Source of the DNA: Diplolepis rosae
Taxonomy: Eukaryota > Arthropoda > Insecta > Hymenoptera > Diplolepididae
Reading direction: 5' to 3'
Length of the DNA: 64,000 nt
Assembly (NCBI GenBank): GCA_030998225.1
Contig: JAPYXD010000716.1
Coordinates: 2,542,001 to 2,606,000 of the forward strand
Shown: positions 31,769-47,093 of the stretch, piece by piece
How the letters are laid out: each line of letters opens with the position of its first letter
Position numbering within the stretch: the first letter of the stretch is position 1
Program-made: the position numbers and the translations under genes
Notes under the pieces: generated by a model
What the model was told of the DNA's origin: nothing
Seen by the model: only the letters and a program-made list of their open reading frames with translations
Databases searched by the model: none

Positions 31769-33929
31769 TTTATATTAAATTCTTTTTATACTTTCTGAAA
31801 AATTGAAAATGATCATTATACTGTAGAAATTAAAAAATGATCATCTTTAATGGTATTATATAAAAAATAATATTTTAAACATTTTTAGTCTAAAATCAGA
31901 ATTAAATATATTGGAATTTCAAAAATATTACATAGTTTCAATTCACCGCAATTTCGTTATCCAAATTTAATCATAATCATAACCCATGATTTCGAATAAA
32001 AAAAGCATTAAAAATTTGCATGGAGGAAAAATCATATTGTAAGTAGCTAAAAGCGACATATTATTAAATTATAAGTAAATTATATTGTAAAGATTGCATA
32101 CCAGGAAAATTGTTAACGAAATAGCAATATTAAATTATTAGATTGGCATTAAATGAACAATACTAATGTTTAAAACAAACTATAAGAAATACAAATCATA
32201 CTATCATAGTAGGCAGACGACATTGTAAACAAATGTTTGAGGTTGCTGAGGGTGTAGAATGACTGACACATTTCAATTAAATGAAAACTTCAGTGAAACT
32301 TTTCACATTTTTTAAAAATTCTAAACGATTTTATAACGTTTGTGTATAGTGTATAAAATAATTCAAACATTTTTATGCAAATTTATTTTCTATCACAATC
32401 GTTTTTCAATTTTTTTAAAAATATATTTTCAGATGGTAAAAAATAATGTTATTTTAAAATTGAGGGCGGTTTCATACTTCAGCTAGCTAGCTAGCAGCCG
32501 CATGCGCAGTACCTTTCTGTGTTGGCAGAGCAGAGAAAAAAGATTTATATCTTTCTCTGTTCTTCCAACACAGAAAGGCTGAAGTATGAGGGTGCAGTTT
32601 CATGCCAGATGCCAGCGTTTTTATGCGACGTAAAGCAGAAAATCATGAGGCAGAAAGAGAGTAGTGTATCTATGTAGCTCCTTCTCCCTCATTATTTTCT
32701 GATTTACGCTGCGTAAAAACGCTGACATGGAACTGCTTACAGCACCCTGAAACTGCTTTCACATTAATGGTGCATTTATACCTCTGTCTGCCTGACCGGT
32801 GCGGACAGAAAATACATAAGAGTAAAGGAGACAGTCAGTGTAAAATTGGACAAAAAGAAAACGTCTGTCTTTTTTACTCTTATGTATTTTCTGTATTTTC
32901 TCTATTTAAAATCGGGTAACGTTATCGTGAACGTTACCGTAACTTACCAAAATTAGGAGGATTTATGAAAATTTATGCTTTTAAAAATTATTTTAGGTTT
33001 ATGAACATTCAAACGTATAAAAATATCAACATTTAGATATATAAAGCAATTAAAAATTTCCTAATTAGTTTTTTAACCCTTTTTCACCTAAAAAATTATT
33101 GTAAACTCAAAAAATGTAATATTTTCTAAATTTTTCCCTAATTTTCTGTGTATCAATGTGTTATATAAATATATATATATATAAATATAGCAATAAAATA
33201 TTGTTTAAAATATTGATAGCGTAATTATATTACCCACTGAAAACTCTAATCACATGCCCCTCCACGCTTCTATTTTATGCCGCTTTCTCCGCTTGCGCTG
33301 GTTTGCGCAGCAAGAAAGGTAGTAAGTTTCTGACATCACTGCTCAGACCTATAACATAATCTTGTTTGTACATACCACGCATTCATGCATACATTGTGTT
33401 CAATCAGGTTCAATTTATTAAAATTTTTCTCAGTTTATCACGGTTTATAAACTTCTCTATTGTTTGGGTGTCCTTATCTTTCCTTATAAGGAAAAAGAAA
33501 AATCGCTGTGAACATTATAAAAGGTATTTATTTCCAAAAACGAAATTTTAACTCTCAATTATGGTATAATCCGAATTGTAATAAACTTAGCCTTAAATTT
33601 CGAGATTATGCAGTTATTTTTCCCTTACATATTCCAATTTTTGAAGTTATCAACATGCCTATCACAACTTTATTAATTTTGAATCTTTGTCATAAAAAAC
33701 TTCCCAATTTCTGTCAAATTTTCTTCAAATGCTTTAAACTTAAAATGATTAATATGATGATGGTGATGACTTGTATGTACCTGTAATATATTTTTGTCGA
33801 AATCATAATGCTATTGTGTAGATGACAGATTTTTTTCTCTAGGAGGCCTGGTTTTGATCGCTTCTTAATAATTCAGGTGATGTGGATGGCAGTTTGATAT
33901 TTTAATTTTCTTTTGTATACATCTAAGTT
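31769..33929. other. Divergent intergenic region between TEX9 and the NYN ribonuclease
   Basis: The promoters of both genes should lie here. The main feature is a run of three hairpins at 32472-32893 (separate entry). An AT microsatellite (TATATATATA) lies near 33168-33184. No gene is recognised. Confidence 0.5.
32472..32893. repeat. Three successive hairpin elements
   Basis: Hairpin 1 (32472-32589) pairs TCATACTTCAGC with GCTGAAGTATGA and CCTTTCTGTGTTGG with CCAACACAGAAAGG. Hairpin 2 (about 32597-32735) pairs GCCAGCGTTTTTATGCG with CGTAAAAACGCTGAC and CAGAAAATCATGAGG with CCTCATTATTTTCTG. Hairpin 3 (32806-32893) pairs CAGAAAATACATAAGAGTAA with its complement. The unrelated arms suggest three separate mini-elements packed within 420 bp. 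Confidence 0.82.
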
Positions 33930-35616
33930 ATGAAAAGAAATATAAAAAAGACTCCGACTAAAACGCGGCAAAGAAGGTCTCCTCGGAAAATTGGTGGTAT
34001 GATTAAGAAAAGTCCAGTGAAAAGATTAAAAAAGATGAAAATCGCCTATGAAAGCCCTTTAAAGCACTTACGAAGTGCAAGGTATGAATGTTATGGTGAA
34101 ACTTGATTAGCTTTAATTTTTATAAACTTATATTTCCTGAATTAGATTAGTTTTTTCTATAATAATTTAATGAAATTGATGCAAATTAAAAAAATTATTT
34201 TATGCATTTCATTCATAAGAAACAAATTTTATTTACACAATAATATTATTATGAGTTTATTTTGCTTAGAATTATTATCAATTCTGAATCAAATTGTAGC
34301 AAGCGTCAGCTGATTTGTGATGAATTAAATGTAAGCCAACCACGCATAAGACAAAAAGTAAGTCGCAAAAGAGAAAGTATTATAATTATACATGACGAAA
34401 ATGATGATTCTTTCCGAACATCAAAACCAAAAACAATGAAGATTCATAATTCTAAGAAAAAGAATCCTAAAGGTAAAATCAGTCGGATTAACACTAAAGA
34501 TAAAAACGACTCTGTCATCATTTTAGAAGAAGACGAAAACCAGGGTTGGTGACTTTTTAGAATTAATAATCTAACTTCTTACTCTTAATTTACAATTTAT
34601 AAATTTTTAATTATAGCAGCAACATCTGGTAATTCAAATCAGACTGAAGACGTCATGGTAGTTTGGTCCTCAATTCCAAAATCTCAAGAAAGTCAGAAAA
34701 AAAAAACAACGTCTGGGGGATCTTTAAATTTCGTAATTGACAAAACTCCGGATTTCTCTAAGTTACACATGCTAAAGGGTGATTACCCACAAAAGTGGCT
34801 TGGTAATTGGTTTTCAGGAGAAAAGAAGAAAGCAAAAAATAATACAAGTAATAAAAATAAGCTGAAGGTTAATGAAAAGAAACAGGAACAAACACAAACC
34901 TCAGATTCAATTCCTTCTGGCAAATTACGCGAAATTGTCATTGATGGAGTGAATGTTGCTAGATCGTACGTTTTTAAATTTTTTATAGAGAATAAAAAAT
35001 ATTGAATTAATCTGTATAATTAATTCAATATTTTTCTCATGTACAAGTTGTACGATTATACTTTTTTAATTATATATCAAGAGATTCAAGGATATCGTTA
35101 GCAAGAACTCAATTTTACAGGCATTCGAAGGGAAAGTTTTTTTCAGACCTGGGCCTCAAGTTAGTTATCGACTATTTTAAACAGAGGGGTCATACTGTCA
35201 AGGCTTTCGTACCCCAATATGCTCGATCAAGGCAACACCAGCTTTTGGAAGATCTTTATCTACATGGTGATGTTGTCTTTACTCCTAGTCGCAAAGCTGG
35301 AACAAAATCTATTACACCATACGACGACAGGTAATTTTGACAAAGATTAATTAAATTCTAATTGTAGTCTACTAATATAATTAAAAACTATAACTAATTA
35401 TTACTTCATAGATATATTTTGGAATATGCCACGAAATGTGAGGGGATTGTCGTTTCTAACGACCAATTTCAAGATCTTTACAAAGAGAAGCCAGAATGGC
35501 GAGAAACAATTGAAAACAGGCTTCTTCCTCCAACATTTGTTGGGGATCACCTTATGTTCCCAGAGGACCCTTTGGGCAGGCATGGACCAAAGCTCGATAA
35601 ATTCTTGAGGCATTAG
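33930..35616 (+). CDS. NYN/PIN-domain endoribonuclease, N4BP1/Regnase type
   Basis: Five exons (33930-34081, 34270-34544, 34617-34965, 35121-35330, 35412-35616) join in phase to 396 aa. The first 235 residues or so are basic, low-complexity and likely disordered and nuclear (KRNIKKTPTKTRQRRSPRK). The C-terminal 150 residues are a NYN nuclease: REIVIDGVNVARS with the first catalytic Asp, VIDYFKQRGHTVKAFVPQ, ITPYDDRYIL with the paired Asp, GIVVSNDQFQDL with the last acidic residue, and the family ending EDPLGRHGPKLDKFLRH. Acidic residues for metal binding are all present, so it should cleave RNA. No CCCH zinc finger follows, unlike Regnase/ZC3H12, and no KH domain is seen, so N4BP1/KHNYN-like is the closest label. 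Exon 3 has a TAGCAG tandem acceptor. Confidence 0.9.
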
Positions 35617-36349
35617 ACTCAAGAATTTTAAGCACTGGGAAATATATAAAGTAATGCTCAATTGAAAATTTCTGTGCGGAGATTCTGTAGAGAACTTTTC
35701 AATTGGGTGATAAGTAAATAAATTTTTTTTTAGTTAATAAATTGTACAAGACTCCTTATATTTAATTTTTAATGTACTTAGTGTTTAAATAGAAAATTTT
35801 CATCCCAAATTCTGAACATTTGAAGCTTTTAAAAATTGCAACTTCTTTAACAATTAAAACGTCTCAAAAACCAGATGAAAATTTCAGTTAGAAACATTAA
35901 GAACACTAGCGTAGAAATATTGCTTTATTTATTTCTCACCGTGTTTAATACTTTAATCTCGGAAGATAGATTAGTCTGCGTAATATTTTTGAAGTAAGAT
36001 TTTTAATGAAATTGAATAATCAAAAATGGGTGCTAAAATTTGCATTGTTGCTGAGAGTTTTAAACATTGATTATTAAATTACAAAAAAAAATAATATTTC
36101 AAAATTCGTTGTAGTATTTAAGAATTAGGATTATCTTTAAAGGATGCAGTTATGAGAACTAAATTCTTATTTGCGAGAGTGTTTTTGTATAAAATATATT
36201 TTTTGTATTTAATGTTGTACAAAAATTCGAACGATGTTATAGTAAATAAATACAACCGTATAATACTGAATTTTAAATTATGCTCAGGTTCTCCCGTTTC
36301 TAAATTTAATTTAAACGATATTTACAGAAAACAATGTTTTAATTTTTGA
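35617..36349. other. Convergent intergenic between NYN ribonuclease and ERCC6, 3' UTRs
   Basis: AT-rich, with no gene or strong repeat. It likely holds both 3' UTRs (AATAAA-like words near 35745 and 36247). Confidence 0.45.
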
Positions 36350-40977
<4,628 letters not shown>

Positions 40978-41435
40978 TTTCTCTTTATATTCTTTTTATT
41001 ACTGTAACCAACACGAATACTATTTTTCATACATAAACAATAAAAAGTAACAAAACTCTAAAGTAGTTTTTTAAAGTTTATGACATTATAAAATGTTAAT
41101 ATAAATTCAAACTTTATATATATCTTTAACGCGATGTCATATTCAGTACTTATCCAAAAACGCGTGAAAAAATATAAATATACATAGTGTATACATATAT
41201 AGTAAACTTGTCCTTGGGATTTAATCAATTCTTTAATGACATAACGCCAATACCAGAGACAATAAAGATGAGGTAGATAAGAACCTCACATGGGAATATT
41301 AGATTAGAAGCAGAGAGGGGTTCCCTAGGTAATTTAGTTAGGTTCTTTACAGTATTTTACCAGGTATTTTACGTCTCTAGTTTTTTACACAATGTATTTT
41401 TTCTGTCGTGGGGGTAAATTACGTAATATACGTAT

Positions 41436-41761
41436 TTAAGGGCAAGTTCATGTGAACAATTTGGTCCAGTTTCTACATGTTTGTGTCTAAAATGCATAAA
41501 ATTATGTTTTCAAAATTTGGAAAATGATAGAAAAGATTAAAGCGGACGTAGATAGACTACTTTTGGTTTTGAAAATGAAAAAAAAATTACCGATATATTT
41601 TACTAAAACTGAACTTTTTTTAAATTTTGAAATCAAATGTAATCTATCTACTTCCGTTTTTAGCTTCTCTACTATTTCCCAAATTTTAAGCAGAAAATTT
41701 TATGGACTTTAGACACAAACATGTAGATACCTAAAATCAATAAAATTTGCTAATCTCTTAA
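41436..41761. mobile_element. TTAA-flanked MITE family M4, copy 3, interrupted by M1
   Basis: The left end TTAAGGGCAAGTTCATGTGA starts at 41436. The halves share GTAGATAGACTACTTTTGG and its inverse. It stops at CTAATCTCTTAA, an internal TTAA that copy 2 retains (ACTTAAGAGATTAGC), exactly where an M1 copy begins. Confidence 0.82.
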
Positions 41762-42123
41762 GGCCATGGATCAATCGGACCACGTGACTAAATTATACAT
41801 TTATTCGTTCATGTAAGATAATTTTTTCAATTTACAATGTATCTTTCTGATAATTTGGGAAACGTAACAAAAGATAATAAAGCACGTCTGTTAACTTCTT
41901 TATAGTAAAAATTTTGAAAAAAATTCGAAAACTTATCGACAATTACAGTTGACTGTAAAATTTTTTGCAAAATTTTCACTCATACAAAGTTGACAGACGT
42001 TCTCTATCGTGTTCTGTAGTATTTTCCAAATTTTCAGGAAGATATTTTGTAAAAGAACAAAGTTATCTTACACGAACTTTTACAGGAATTTGGTCACGTG
42101 ATCTGGTTGATCCATGGCCTTAA
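41758..42123. mobile_element. TTAA-flanked MITE family M1, copy 4 (best preserved)
   Basis: TTAA at 41758-41761 and 42120-42123 flanks GGCCATGGATCAATCGGACC and its inverted partner GTCACGTGATCTGGTTGATC. The body pairs ACAAAATATCTTCCTGAAAA-type words across the centre. Non-coding, 366 bp with one TTAA counted at each side. Confidence 0.88.
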
Positions 42124-42279
42124 GTTTATTATAACGGGGTCATTTTTTATCTTTATAAGGAGGTACGTTATATGGGGGTCCTACTATATACATCTGCCTA
42201 CACCCATTATGATGCAACTCAGACGCATCCATGCAACCGCACCCTTAGAAAAACTAAATTTTTAAATATTTCTTTTGTT

Positions 42280-42512
42280 GTAATCAGGGCCGAATTTAGC
42301 GACTAGGGCACCCTGGGAAAACTAGAATAACCGCCCCGCGCCCTTCCCCTCTATTACTTCAACAAATATTGTCAAGGCGCGAGTTTTTAAAAATAAAAAC
42401 AGTGATTACGTTCTAATAAGATTCATATACGAGATCCAGATTTTTTGGTTTTTGAGTAATGAAAATTTATATTTAAGAATTTTGAAGAAAAATTCATATA
42501 AAATTCACATAT
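42280..42512. repeat. Dispersed repeat M7, copy 2
   Basis: GGGCCGAATTTAGCGACTAG and CCGCCCCGCGCCC precede GTCAAGGCGCGAGTTTTT, then the same 140-bp body as at 7980-8120. The GC-rich cap resembles the ends of hAT-like elements (CAGGGGCGGATTT type). Confidence 0.6.
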
Positions 42513-42852
42513 TTTTCGTTGTTACAAGTAACAAAAATCCTAAATACCAGGTTCATTCTAGATAATCACAAAAATATTTTACTTAAAAATGAAATAAAAA
42601 GATCTAATTTCTATATACCCTTCTAGGTACTGAATAAATTTTAAATACATATTAGTTGTAAAAACAAACGTCACTCAAATTTTTTAAGAAACTTGTTTCA
42701 CACCACAGTAAAATAAAGGTTGAATTAATACATTGAAATTGATAAATTTTTTCCTAGTGCGGAATAAAATTGATAAAATAATATTAATAAGTATATGAAC
42801 TTAAGTCATGACAATTTTGAATTTCAGATAATAATAATCTTTTTCTTGAAAT

Positions 42853-43896
42853 ATGCCATTTCTCAAACCATTAAAAGACAGTGTTATAAAAGAAAAAATT
42901 AAGACTACAGAAAGAAATGGTTTACGACACGCAATATTTAGTTCAAGGAAAAGTAAATATATTGGAGAATGGTTCCAAGATAAACGTAATGGAAAAGGAA
43001 CTGAACTCACCAGGTTTTAATCATTTTTATAACGGTTTTTAATATTATAAATTTATAATTGATTTGATTCAAATAATTTCTTTAACCTTTAGTAAAAATT
43101 TTCTTTATGAGGGAAATTGGTCCAAAGGAAAGAGACATGGTTTTGGAATTTTAAGTAGAAAATTAAAAACAACACCCTTTTGCAAGTGTTATGCAGGCCA
43201 TTGGGTTGATGGAAAAAAACATGGGCTTGGAGCAAATTGGTATCCTGATGGCAGTTATTATGAGGGCATGTTTTGTAAAAATAAGAAACAAGGTTTTGGC
43301 AGATTTTGGTTCAAAGATGAATTTTATCAAGGAGCTTGGAAAAACGATCTACCTCATGGAGAAGGAATGCTTCTTCAAGGTTCATTAAATAAACAAATTT
43401 AGGAATATCTTCATTAAGAATTTATAACTTTAATTATAAAAATCATGAAATTAATAAAAATTTATAAATTAATAAGACTTTTTTATGTACTAAAGCAGAT
43501 GGAAATCGATACGAAGGTCAATTTTTCTGTGGCAAAAAAGAAGGATGGGGTATTTTTTATCATTTAAAAACGGGCCAAATTCAAGAAGGTTTTTGGAAAA
43601 ATGGAAAATGTTTGGAAAGTGTGATACAAGATATTTATTGGAGACAATCTGCCTCCCAACCTTCTCCATATCCAATTCCAAAGGTCTCTTCACCTGCTTC
43701 AGTCTTCAACTTTTATTATTTTAAAATCAATTTCTAATTACAATAATTTTAAACCTTGCAGTTGGAGTTGAAAAATTTCCATCAAATTCTAAGCCAAAGG
43801 AAAATTCAATTGTTGGAGACCACAGTGGAAAAATGGAGTAATAATCCTCCCGTCAAATCGGAGGATTATATTTTAGATTGCCAATATATTTTATAA
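42853..43896 (+). CDS. MORN3: MORN repeat-containing protein 3
   Basis: Four exons (42853-43013, 43093-43379, 43499-43683, 43762-43896) join in phase to 255 aa. After RNGLRHAIFSSRKSKYIGEW come about six MORN repeats: YIGEWFQDKRNGKGTEL, YEGNWSKGKRHGFGIL, YAGHWVDGKKHGLGANWY, YYEGMFCKNKKQGFGRFW, YQGAWKNDLPHGEGML, NRYEGQFFCGKKEGWGIF, then a half repeat QEGFWKNGKC. A tail with PSPYPIPK matches the MORN3 family FPIP motif. MORN3 is a sperm/cilium-associated scaffold in vertebrates. The length is close to that of the mammalian protein (240 aa). It runs divergently from ERCC6. Confidence 0.93.
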
Positions 43897-44778
43897 TTAT
43901 TACGTCAGAAATTCTAAATAAGATTAAAAGAATTAAAAAATCTTCTTTCAAGTTATAAATTTATTTCACTGATTCAATCGCTGTACGTACATGTATATTA
44001 AGTATAAATGTCATGTTGTATCATATAATACTGCTACATTTGGTTGAAAAGAAAATATCATTCGCAAATTATGCATACACTTTTCATAGAAAGCGTGGAA
44101 GTACTTTACATATTTTAAGATCGCAGTCAATTGAGCAGTTACCACTAAAAAGTTCTTCATTCTTAATTTCGATTCAACAAAATTAATTTTATGGATCCGA
44201 GTTTAACTAATAGTCCTGACTTTTCAAATTTAAAAAAAGATCAGCCTTTTTACGTCAAAGATTTTGCAACGCTTTCGAGATTCTAATTTGATTCTTCCAT
44301 CTAAAAAAACTCTAGGATTTCAGATCTTGAAAATTTTTCTAAAAATAACGTTAAAATGAGAAATTATTCTGAAACCTGAAAGCGTTGAATAAATAGAGAT
44401 TCAAAATTTATTTCACAGTAATAAGATATTTAAGTCCCTATGCATTGTAAGGAATGTACAGTATTTTTCTTATCTACAGAGATTCAAGTCGCTCGATATA
44501 TTATAAGAAAATCGAACAAACGCTTTTTTTTTAAAAAAAAAAGCAAGACTTAGAATACAATATACCTCACTGGGTTTAGAAAGGCAGTCTTAAATAAGGG
44601 ATTCAGTAAGTTTTAATGCTTTAAAAGCAAAAGCATTTTAAATTTGTAAGATAAGTTTCTCCTGCATTTCATCAATATTTTAACTCATTTCCAGAGGAAT
44701 TTCCTTCCTTAGCTCTTCTCTTTCTCCTTTTCTACTTTTCCCAAGTAGAGTGTAAATGGAGTCTTTTCTCCCTTTGAA
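43897..44778. other. Convergent intergenic of MORN3 and Orai, no gene
   Basis: Plain AT-rich sequence. The pyrimidine-rich CTTCCTTAGCTCTTCTCTTT patch at about 44705-44740 lies just past the Orai stop and is probably its 3' UTR. Confidence 0.5.
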
Positions 44779-47061
44779 TCAAACAATGTGAGTGCTGCCC
44801 TGCAGAATATTCACTCCATTCCTTCCACCTTCGACATCCGAAGACTCGATTTGTTCCTTAAGTAACTCAAGTTCTCTAATTCCGGATACAGTAACTTCGT
44901 ATTTATGAGCAACGAGGCTTCGATAAAAATGAATTGCGAAAGCTAGGAAGATAATTAAAACTGGAATAAGAACTATACACGCTGACCACGCAGCAACTTG
45001 GGAAAAATCGTAGAATTTAACCCAACAAAGGATCGCGATTTCAAGAAGGAAGAGTAAAAGTCCTAAAAGGGTCGAGAAGGCCCAAGCCACTTCAATATAC
45101 CAGTGTAGACGTTCGTGAGGAGATTCATGGACGAGACTTATGCTATGGAGATTGCAGACAGCTTCGATGTTTGGGAGAATACAAGTTGATATCATTAGAG
45201 CAAGCATGTGAACTGCTACAAGAAGAGTTGTACAAACTGCAAAGGCAATCAGCATTTCCTTGGGAACTTTTGTATCCGAGTTTAACTGCACCTCAACCAT
45301 TGCAACCTTTAATGATAAATAATAAAGTTTTTGAGTTCGAACTTTAAAACAATTTCTAAGATTAGAAAAATGTCTAACTTGAAATACGATTAAAAATCAA
45401 TTAAAATTTATCAAGTTTGAAATAAAAAATGAAAGATTACCATGGCAAAACCTGAGAGAAGTGCAGACGTCTTGCTTGAAGCTTTGAGTTTTGCTCTGCT
45501 GAGCTGAAGTTTCCTCCACGCAAGGTATCCGGGAGTGTGGAGGCCATCTCCAGATTGAGACATCTTAGACTAGAGAACAAAAGAAGTTATCAATATGATT
45601 CATGACAAAAAAACAAACTGTGATCATGTAACTGATGAAAATTTTTTCCTGATCCTCAGGAGGCTCAGTGATAAAAAGACTAAGAGTTTAAAACAAATAA
45701 AAATCAAACATTCATAATAAATAAGAATAATATTTTATATTTGTAATAACTCTTTTTCATTTTTTCCAGGGAAATATAAGACGATCTCCTAGAATGAAAA
45801 ATAAATAACTTGAAAGGAAAAATGTGAAGATAAAAGACATTTAAAAATCCTGTTTCTACATAATTTTAGAAAAGTGAAAAAAAAAGGATGGTTAGTAGCG
45901 AGAGTTTAAGCTCGTGTGTTGAGCATTAAGCAATTAGAAGAACATACCAAACGATGGTGACAACAGAAGAGCTTGTTGCAAGTCCCACGTAGGACAAAAA
46001 AACCAACAGGTGCTGAACCAAACAAAACAACAAGTATAATAATTATTAGAAAAGAATAAGAGAAGCTGAAATGAGATGTTAATGGATCGTAAATAAATCA
46101 ATTGTGCAGGAACAACTAAAAGTTACCTAAAACAATAAAATCAAATAAGGAAAATCAAAATTGACAATAGAAGATGTTTTTTTGATTTTACGTAAATGGT
46201 TCACAAAATAATAATTGTGCTGCAGAAACGTTATTAAGCAGTAAGAATAAGAAAAAGGAAGCTAATAAAATATCTCTAAACTCTTTTGCAATTTTATATC
46301 ATAATTTTAAACACTAAACCATTGTGCAGTATTGCTTAAGCGAAAAGTGATTTAATTAAAGGAGAATATACTATTATAATTTGTAATAAAAATTCCAAAT
46401 ACTCAACTTACGATTGGATGTTTTGAAAATTTGAGAGCAAGCAGTCCCAAAAATAACCAGCAATTATTAATCATTTGATTACCGAAAAACTAACTACTTA
46501 ATTATAATTTGTTAATCTTAATCTTTTTTTCTATATTTTATCTTCTCTTAGATTAATGTGATTTTTAACTTTTTTCTTGATTGAAAATTTGATGAAGTAC
46601 TATTATTGAAAAATGGGTGTCTCTTTATAAAAATAAAGTATACTCTTTAAAATATTGCTATTTTAATTTCTACAAAACAGCCACTGAGATTTAAAAAATC
46701 ATTTTATATCAATAGCTCTCAATACGACTTTTCTTTTATTTCATTATCAGTTATATATATATAAATTTTTGTTATCAATGAAGAGGATTTTTTTATTTAT
46801 ATAAATAGTTTTGTTAATTAATTTTATAAATAGATATTTTTTTAAATTATATTTATATTGAAAGCCAAGCTAGAATAGTAAATTTTAGTATATAAAAAAA
46901 CTAACCTGGCAGTTATGAAATCGTTTATGAAAACAATGGCCGTTAGTGCTGTGTAGATGTGAAAGGGGTTGTGAATGAATTGATAGGTGTGAGGAGGGGG
47001 GCAATCCACCCTCCGCACCAAAAACTGAATTGCGTCCAGTGCTTGTCGACCATACAGACAT
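44779..47061 (-). CDS. Orai: Orai store-operated calcium channel
   Basis: Three coding exons (47061-46906, 45569-45441, 45306-44779) join in phase 0 to 270 aa. Orai forms the hexameric CRAC channel in the plasma membrane that STIM opens when ER calcium falls. Signatures are the insect start [12 protein letters not shown], the cytosolic TM1 extension [20 protein letters not shown], pore helix [16 protein letters not shown] with the selectivity-filter Glu at about residue 100, TM2 [19 protein letters not shown], the loop [15 protein letters not shown]3 [22 protein letters not shown]4 [20 protein letters not shown], and the C-terminal STIM-binding coiled coil [16 protein letters not shown] pyrimidine-AG acceptor 32 nt before the ATG shows that a noncoding exon lies further upstream. 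Confidence 0.96.
45570..46905. other. Orai intron 1, with a candidate alternative exon at 45948-46012
   Basis: On the minus strand TTCAG|CACCTG at 46012 and CGTTTG|GTATGT at 45948 enclose 65 nt. Including it would shift frame between exons 1 and 2. It fits only an alternative 5' exon with translation starting at [11 protein letters not shown] in exon 2. The rest of the intron is AT-rich without features. Confidence 0.35.
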
Positions 47062-47093
47062 TAGGCCGAAATATTAGATTTTCTTGTTCGAAA

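Larger units (their letters stand above)
40978..42852. other. Divergent region between ERCC6 and MORN3, mobile-element rich
   Basis: The first 450 bp upstream of ERCC6 is free of recognised repeats and should hold its promoter. The rest is covered by M4 copy 3, M1 copy 4 and a dispersed repeat (separate entries). About 340 bp remains upstream of MORN3 without a recognised feature. Confidence 0.5.
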
